This document shows positions 58,659 through 64,000 of a DNA stretch of 64,000 nt, one piece after another (position 1 is the first letter of the stretch; every line of letters starts with the position of its first letter). The notes below the pieces were generated by a model, which saw only the letters and a list, made by a program, of their open reading frames with translations, did no database searches and was not told the DNA's origin. Position numbers and translations under genes: made by a program. The stretch is from JAWKOK01 sp963848115 (GTDB lineage: Bacteria; Chloroflexota; Anaerolineae; Caldilineales; Caldilineaceae), in assembly GCA_963848115.1 (NCBI GenBank), contig CAWKCP010000005.1:1-64000 (forward strand), read 5' to 3'.

Positions 58659-59707
58659 TGCTCACCCTCCCGTTCCGCGGCGATCTGTTGCCAGTGCCAA
58701 CACGCGGCGACCTGATCCTCTCCCACCGTCTCCAGCGAGGGAATCTGCTCCTGGCATTGTTCTGTCTGCCAGCGGCATCGCAGCCAGAAAGGACAGCCGG
58801 TGGGAAGGTTGAATAGATCCGGCGGCAAACCGGGAATGGTTTCCAGGTCCTTATCGCGATCGCTTTGGAGATCGAGGGAGGAATTCAGCAGGCCAATGGT
58901 ATAGGGATGACGGGCATGTTGGAAAACCTGATGGGTGGGGCCGCTTTCCACTTCACGCCCGGCATACATCACCACAACTCGATCGCAGGTCTCTGATACC
59001 ACGCCCACGTCGTGGGTGATGAGGATGATGCCGGCTCCGGTCTCCTTGCGCAGTTTCAGCATCAGGTCCAGGATCTGACGTTGGATGGTTACGTCCAGCG
59101 CAGTGGTCGGCTCGTCAGCGATCAGTAGTTTGGGGTTGCATGAAAGCGAGACGGCGATCATGACTCTCTGGCGCATGCCGCCTGAAAATTCATGTGCATA
59201 AGCATTCATGCGCTCTTCGGGGGAGGGGATGCCTACCATCTCAAGGAGCTCAATCGCACGCTTGCGGGCTTGTTCTGATGACATGCCCATGTGGGTTTGA
59301 AGCGGTTCCATGAGCTGCTTGCCAACCTTCAATGTCGGGTTAAGCGCGGCCAGTGAATCTTGGAAGATCATGGAAACAACGGGACCCCGCATCGACCGTA
59401 CCTGGCTTTCATTCAATGGCACCATATCCGTGCCGGCCACGAGGATTTCCCCACCGACGATCTTGCCCTGGCCCGGCAGAAGACGGATGATCGACAGCGC
59501 GGCCGTTGACTTGCCGCAGCCTGACTCGCCCACAATGCCGACCATTTCACCGGCATGGACGTCAAAGGATAAGCCATCCACCGCGTTAATGATACCGTCG
59601 TGGGTGAAAAACTGGGTGTGGAGTTCTTTGACCTCGAGCACCTTTTCGTTCATGGACCGATCTCGGCTATCCGGCGCCTGTTGGGTTGTCGGAGAAACCA
59701 TGGCCAT
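58655..59707 (-). CDS. Oligopeptide/dipeptide ABC transporter ATP-binding protein (OppD-like)
   Basis: 350 residues from ATG 59707, which overlaps the permease stop by 3-4 nt and follows GGGAGAGGTG. Walker A GIVGESGCGKSTAALSI, signature SGGMRQRVMIAVSL, Walker B LLIADEPTTALDV, H-loop LITHDVGVVSETCDRV. The cysteine block GCPFWLRCRWQTEQC ends the protein. The upstream permease is read through in the same frame because of a frameshift, so automatic callers may fuse the two. Confidence 0.92.
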   Translation of the reverse strand: MAMVSPTTQQAPDSRDRSMNEKVLEVKELHTQFFTHDGIINAVDGLSFDVHAGEMVGIVGESGCGKSTAALSIIRLLPGQGKIVGGEILVAGTDMVPLNESQVRSMRGPVVSMIFQDSLAALNPTLKVGKQLMEPLQTHMGMSSEQARKRAIELLEMVGIPSPEERMNAYAHEFSGGMRQRVMIAVSLSCNPKLLIADEPTTALDVTIQRQILDLMLKLRKETGAGIILITHDVGVVSETCDRVVVMYAGREVESGPTHQVFQHARHPYTIGLLNSSLDLQSDRDKDLETIPGLPPDLFNLPTGCPFWLRCRWQTEQCQEQIPSLETVGEDQVAACWHWQQIAAEREGEQ

Positions 59708-60694
59708 CACCTCTCCCTGATGCGCGGGTTGAGCGCGTCGTTGAGCGCGTCGCCGACGAACACAAAGCCCAGGATGATGACCGAAAGAGCGAGGGCGGGC
59801 ATGGCCACGAGATAAGGGTCGGCCCGCCATGTGGCCATGCCGGTATTGATCAGGTTGCCCAGGCTGGCGCCGGGTGGCTGGATGCCGATGCCCAGGAAGG
59901 CAAGCGCCGATTCGGCCAGCATCACGCGGCCGATGCCGGTTGTCATCTGGACGATGACGACCCCCAGAACGTTGGGACCCAGGTGCTTGGTCGTGATCCA
60001 CCATGGCGACGCGCCGATCGCGTGCTGGGCTTCGATGAACTCCTTTTCCCGCAAGGAGAGCACCTGACCGCGTACCAGGCGTCCTAATGGCGCCCACCAG
60101 ACCAGGGAGAGACAGAGAAATACAACCATGTAGTCCAGCACCACCGAGTTGTTGATCCACTCCCAGCCGGTGGTCTCGTAGATGGAACTGGTGAGGTTGT
60201 CCATGATCGGTTTGGAGACCACGGCCACAAACGCGGCCAACCACAATGCCGGGAAATTTAAGCAGGCCGTCCATGAGCCACACCACAAACGTGTCGACGC
60301 GACCGCCCAGCAGCGCGCCCAGTGACCCCACCAGCACGCCGATAACGGCAATGGCCGCCGTCACCGTAATGCCGACCACGACGGCCGTGCGAATGCCCAT
60401 GATCACGCGGCTAAAGAGGTCACGGCCCAGGGCATCGGTGCCCATCCAGTGCAGGGAACTGGGACTCTCCCGAATATGGTCCCAATCCTGTTCGACGTAG
60501 TCGTAGGGCGCGATCAACGGCGCGAAGATGGCGATCAACAGCGTGATGATGACAATGATCAGGCCGACAACCCCGGCCTTGTTGCGAATAAATGTTCGCC
60601 AGGCGTCATACCACAGGCTGCGCGGCTTTGCGGTTCGGAAGGCCGGCACTGAAACCGCTGCACCCGATGTGGCGGTTGCCACTTGCTCCACCAT
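59707..60694 (-). pseudogene. ABC transporter permease (OppC/DppC-like), single frameshift
   Basis: The N-terminus from ATG 60694 (GAGGAG upstream) reads WRTFIRNKAGVVGLIIVIIT, HWMGTDALGRDLFSRVIMG and VLVGSLGALLGGRVDTFVVW. At about 60232-60243 the frame must shift from KFPGIVV to LAAFVAVVSKPIMDN, then EAQHAIGASPWWITTKHLGP (the EAA loop) and FVGDALNDALNPRIRER follow. All DppC segments are present, so this is probably a sequencing error or very recent mutation. Confidence 0.8.
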
Positions 60695-60792
60695 CGATTG
60701 CTCCTCAATACATGACGGCGTAAATACCACGGCGATAATCCGGCAATTCCACTTCCGCTGCAAACCCTCGAGGAATTACCGCCGGGATTTAC

Positions 60793-61746
60793 TTAGTCGT
60801 CCAGGCGAATTCTGGGGTCGAGAACCCCATACAATACGTCGACCAACAAGCTCATAGACATGACAATGATCGCACTGACCAGCGTTGTGGCGGCCACCGT
60901 TTTGACGTCACCGCCCTGGAAGGCGGAGACGGCCACGTCGCCGAAGCCCCTGATGCCAAAGACCGTTTCGACGAAAATCGATCCGCTCAACAGGAAACCG
61001 GTAGTGACACCCAGGACGGTTAATACCGGCGTCATCGAGTTCTTGACCACGTGTTTTGCCACCACAGCTCGTTCGCGCAACCCACGGGCGCGCGCCGCCC
61101 GCACGTAGTCTTGCGAGAGAACGTCGATCACGGAGGCCCTGGTAAAGCGGACGATTGCCAGCATGGGTCCGGCTGCGAGTACAAGTGCCGGGAGTAAGGT
61201 CTCGCGGGCAAAAAGGCCGTGCCAGCCGAAGCCTGTCGTCGGAAAGATGGGAAACCGGGAGACGAAGAGCACCAGGACAATTGGCGCCAACGCAAATGGC
61301 GGGATCGATGAGACCACCGTTGTACTGGTCACGACCATGTGATCGACGAACCCATTGCGGCGTACGGCCGCGATCACGCCCAGGGGAATGCCGACAAAAA
61401 TCAGGATCAACATGGCAGCAAACCCCAATTGCAGAGAGACGGGCAGCGTTGCCGCGATCAAACGACCGATATCGGGCGTGCCCGGTAAAACATAGGAGAC
61501 CCCGAAATCGCCGCGCACTGCGTTTCTTAGGAAGTTCATGTACTGGATATGCACCGGTTGGTCCAACCCCAGTTCCGCGCGAATAGATTCATATAGTCCG
61601 GCATCGAACGAGTTGTCGTTGATGCGTAGGGTCAATTCCATGGCCAGATCGGAGGCGCCATATTGGCCCAAGAAGAAGACGAATCCGGTGATAAACAGCA
61701 ACAACGGCAGCATGAGGAGTATGCGACGTAGGATGTATCTGATCAT
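60793..61746 (-). CDS. ABC transporter permease (OppB/DppB-like)
   Basis: 317 residues, six helices. The start MIRYILRRILLMLPLLLFIT is typical, followed by DQPVHIQYMNFLRNAVRGDF and the EAA-like loop DYVRAARARGLRERAVVAKH. The end VDVLYGVLDPRIRLDD is characteristic of DppB. It forms the membrane channel with the OppC-like protein; the substrate is a peptide or another small solute such as an opine or glycoside. Confidence 0.92.
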   Translation of the reverse strand: MIRYILRRILLMLPLLLFITGFVFFLGQYGASDLAMELTLRINDNSFDAGLYESIRAELGLDQPVHIQYMNFLRNAVRGDFGVSYVLPGTPDIGRLIAATLPVSLQLGFAAMLILIFVGIPLGVIAAVRRNGFVDHMVVTSTTVVSSIPPFALAPIVLVLFVSRFPIFPTTGFGWHGLFARETLLPALVLAAGPMLAIVRFTRASVIDVLSQDYVRAARARGLRERAVVAKHVVKNSMTPVLTVLGVTTGFLLSGSIFVETVFGIRGFGDVAVSAFQGGDVKTVAATTLVSAIIVMSMSLLVDVLYGVLDPRIRLDD

Positions 61747-61868
61747 AGACGATCCTTGGATGAAGGTGGAACCAATGAGTTAAGCCACATTCCGGGATGA
61801 GGAACGGCCGGAAACGGAATTCGTGGTCCTGATCCCGGAATGCGTCAACCGTGGACAACCCAATGGAA

Positions 61869-63657
61869 TTACTCCCCTTCTGCCATCCACCACTCTTCGA
61901 TGTTCAATGGCTTGCCCTGACCGGCGTTTTGATACCAGTCCAACTCACCCTGGACGGTTGGCGCAACCAGATAGTAAGCGAGGGGCACGGCATAGTCCAG
62001 TGAAAAAGCGGTGTCGTTCCACATCTGACCGGCCTGCTGCACCAGCGCGCAACGCTCGTCCGGATCCTGCTCGGCCATCGCATCCACGATCAGCTGCTTC
62101 AGTTCCGGCTCGTAAGCCACAGTCACGAACGGTCGCGGATCCTCGGGCTGCCAAGGCTCGTCCTTCATGAGGAAGACCATGTTCTGCAGCGTATCGGTGA
62201 TGTCTGCGTACCAGGGCTGCTGTCCATTATGCCAGAGATGCAGGGGGAAGGGCGGGTTCATCAGGTCCGGCACTTCCTCTGCGTGGATCTGAACGTTGGT
62301 GAGGCCCAGGTTATCCTGCAACATCTTCTGCAGCGCCTCGACCTGGATCAGATCCGCCGGGGTGGCCAGGATGTTGATCTCCATGTCCAGCACCTCCGGC
62401 CAATATTCGGATTTTTCCAACTCGGCCCGGGCTGCTTCGGGATCGAAGGGCAACTGCGTCACCTGTGCGGTTTCATCGATACAGTGGGGGACGCCAGGGT
62501 TGCGGTGCATGTTAACCGTTTCATACAACGGGATCTCGGAGCCGGCATTGAGGATGTTGACCAGGGCGTCCCGGTTAAGGGCCATGGAGAACGCACGGCG
62601 CACATGGATATCGTCCAGCGGCTGCATTGGGTGTCATCCAGAACTGTTGGACCACCCACGTGGGAACTGGCTGCAGCGTTTCCCGCAAATAGGGATCGTC
62701 CACTGTTTGTCGGGCCACATCGCCAGTGAGCGCGAAGGCGACCATATCCATTTCCTTGTTGCCATAGGCTGTCAGGATGGTGTTGGGATCGTCGCTGACG
62801 GCGAGCACTTCGATCCTGTCGATCTGAGGCTGGGGACCAAAGTAGTGTTCGTTGGGCGTCATGACGTACTTCTCGCCCGGCACATACTCTTCGACCTTGT
62901 AGGGGCCGGAACTCGCGGCTGTGGACGGCCAGTAGTCGAGCAGATCGTATTCCACATCCTGGCCGGCCTCAATGTCCGCGGGTTTGGCGACGGCAAAGCC
63001 CGATAGCCGGGTGATGAAATTGCCGGCCGGCTGGTTGAAGGTTATCTCCAAGGTATAATCGTCAAGGACCTTGACGCCGGGAATGTCACCCAGTTCACCG
63101 GTGCTGAATTCCTGGTAGGGCACGTTGTCCACGAACTCCATGAAACCCTCAATGTCGGGATAGAGACGCCGGCCGGTGCCGAAGTTTTCACGGTAGCCCC
63201 GGGCCTCACCATGAACCATCATGGCCATGTAGCCCCAGTTCAGGGCCACGTCCTCTGCCGTGATCGGGGTGCCGTCTGAGAATTTGGCATCCTCACGCAG
63301 GTGGAAGGTGAAGACGGTGTTGTCCTCGTTCACATCCCAGGACTCGGCGAGGCTCCTCTCTGGATCGGGGTTGCCTGCAGTATCGCCCCACACCAGGGGG
63401 GCCCACAGCAGGGAATGGAAGCTCCAGGTGCCGCGGCGCGCCGGGTCTAGTGGGGCCATGTCTCCGCCCGTGGCGCCGGCGAAATAGGCTGCGGCCACCT
63501 TCAGCACCTGTTCTTCTGCCGCGACTGGTTCCGGAGCCTCCGCCCCCTCTGCAGCGGGTGCGGACTGTTCGGGGGCTGCAGGGCAGCCGCACGACGCGGT
63601 AAACGCGACCAAAAGAATGGCGGTCACCAACAAAGTGAGCAGCTTGCGGGTATTCAT
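61869..63657 (-). pseudogene. Family 5 extracellular solute-binding lipoprotein, single frameshift
   Basis: The start MNTRKLLTLLVTAILLVAFT runs into a lipobox ending at a Cys (TASC, about residue 23), then AAPEQSAPAAEGAEAPEPVA and SBP_bac_5 text: LRLAESWDVNEDNTVFTFHL-like LAESWDVNEDNTVFTFHLRE, then GTPITAEDVALNWGYM. Near 62625 the frame changes from QQFWMTPN to QPLDDIHVRRAFSMALNRDA, and the rest runs to 61869. Joined, it is about 595 residues, a normal length. It binds the substrate for the adjoining permease and is anchored outside the membrane. Confidence 0.85.
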
Positions 63658-63820
63658 CTTATAACCTCCTGGTTAGACATGGGCATGGTTGTTCATAAAC
63701 TGGCAATCGGTATTGGGGAAAACGACTCCTAGTTCTCGGATCTCACCTCCTGACCTGGACAAGCCAGTTCTGCAAAAACGACAAACAACGGAAGCATTTC
63801 GACGATATGGGCTAGCAGGG

Positions 63821-63998
63821 TTACATCGTCTTTGCGATTGGCTGCGCCAGATCGTCAAAGGATACGTCGTCCTTTTCCTGGTAAAATCGCTCACTCAGCG
63901 GTCAAAGGCTCGACCAAAACATCCAGGGTGTGTGAGTCATCGTTCAATAGCAGCATAGGACTGGCCTCTCCTAGCTCTTTAAGCTGACTACCACACGA
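63821..63998 (-). pseudogene. Possible C-terminal remnant at the window edge
   Basis: On the minus strand an open frame enters from the window edge reading SQLKELGEASPMLLLNDDSH and TLDVLVEPLTAE, then stops at 63891. A shifted frame continues RFYQEKDDVSFDDLAQPIAK to a TAA at 63821. Composition is protein-like but no family is certain. The rest of 63658-63820 is the leader of the solute-binding protein gene and shows no operator I can defend. Confidence 0.25.
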
Positions 63999-64000
63999 AT

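Noticed and set aside
63673..63894. 73-codon minus-strand frame upstream of the solute-binding protein
   Set aside because: Basic, Arg/Ser-rich text without a ribosome site in the leader of the lipoprotein gene.
1..64000. tRNA or rRNA genes
   Set aside because: No TTCGAATCC-type T-loop with matching acceptor and anticodon stems, and no rRNA conserved blocks, were found by reading; a tRNAscan or Infernal run would settle this.

Overview
The window looks like part of a moderately GC-rich bacterial genome, most likely a Chloroflexota (Anaerolineae-type) genome or metagenome bin. This is inferred from gene families (MalT-like LuxR regulators, DUF4386 and DUF6326 membrane proteins, paired MDR oxidoreductases, dispersed palindromic repeats) and from a bacterial-type CODH/ACS cluster. 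There is no rRNA or tRNA to confirm it.

Layout. (1) About 1-19,540, almost all minus strand: accessory genes, mainly small membrane proteins, two tandem MDR oxidoreductases, a SRPBCC protein, a CPBP protease, an acyltransferase, a 913-residue MalT-like regulator, acetyltransferases, a nucleotidyltransferase-kinase fusion and a frameshifted carbon-nitrogen hydrolase. At least two families of short dispersed elements lie between them, one nested inside another. (2) About 19,766-22,715, plus strand: a deoxysugar catabolic unit (HpcH/HpaI aldolase, fucose/arabinose-isomerase-like enzyme, L-rhamnose mutarotase). (3) 23,244-37,333, plus strand: a Wood-Ljungdahl carbonyl/methyl-branch operon in the order HTH-HMA regulator, CO dehydrogenase, acetyl-CoA synthase, corrinoid protein small and large subunits, reductive activator, DUF3786, CooC, AcsE methyltransferase, a fused MetV-MetF reductase, and a second CooC. 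It is followed by a DUF166 gene between two direct repeats and a PAS-LuxR regulator. Together the enzymes would interconvert methyl-THF, CO/CO2, CoA and acetyl-CoA; formate dehydrogenase, Fhs and FolD are not in the window.

(4) About 39,280-53,300: a mobile, decayed region. It holds integrase fragments near both ends, phage-like small genes, a broken terminase, a phage-type DNA methyltransferase, two integron attC-like sites, a PIN toxin-antitoxin pair, an AT-rich divergent hydrolase/WYL-regulator pair with a perfect operator palindrome, a repeated palindromic element, and a promoter-to-terminator unit that may encode a small RNA. (5) 53,941-64,000: a phosphotransferase, a URO-D family protein and a five-gene oligopeptide/dipeptide-type ABC transporter on the minus strand.

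An unusual number of otherwise intact genes carry one- or few-base frameshifts (carbon-nitrogen hydrolase, aldolase, GNAT, DppC, solute-binding protein, several phage genes). Either the region is decaying or the assembly has indel errors, and this should be kept in mind when reading the pseudogene calls.
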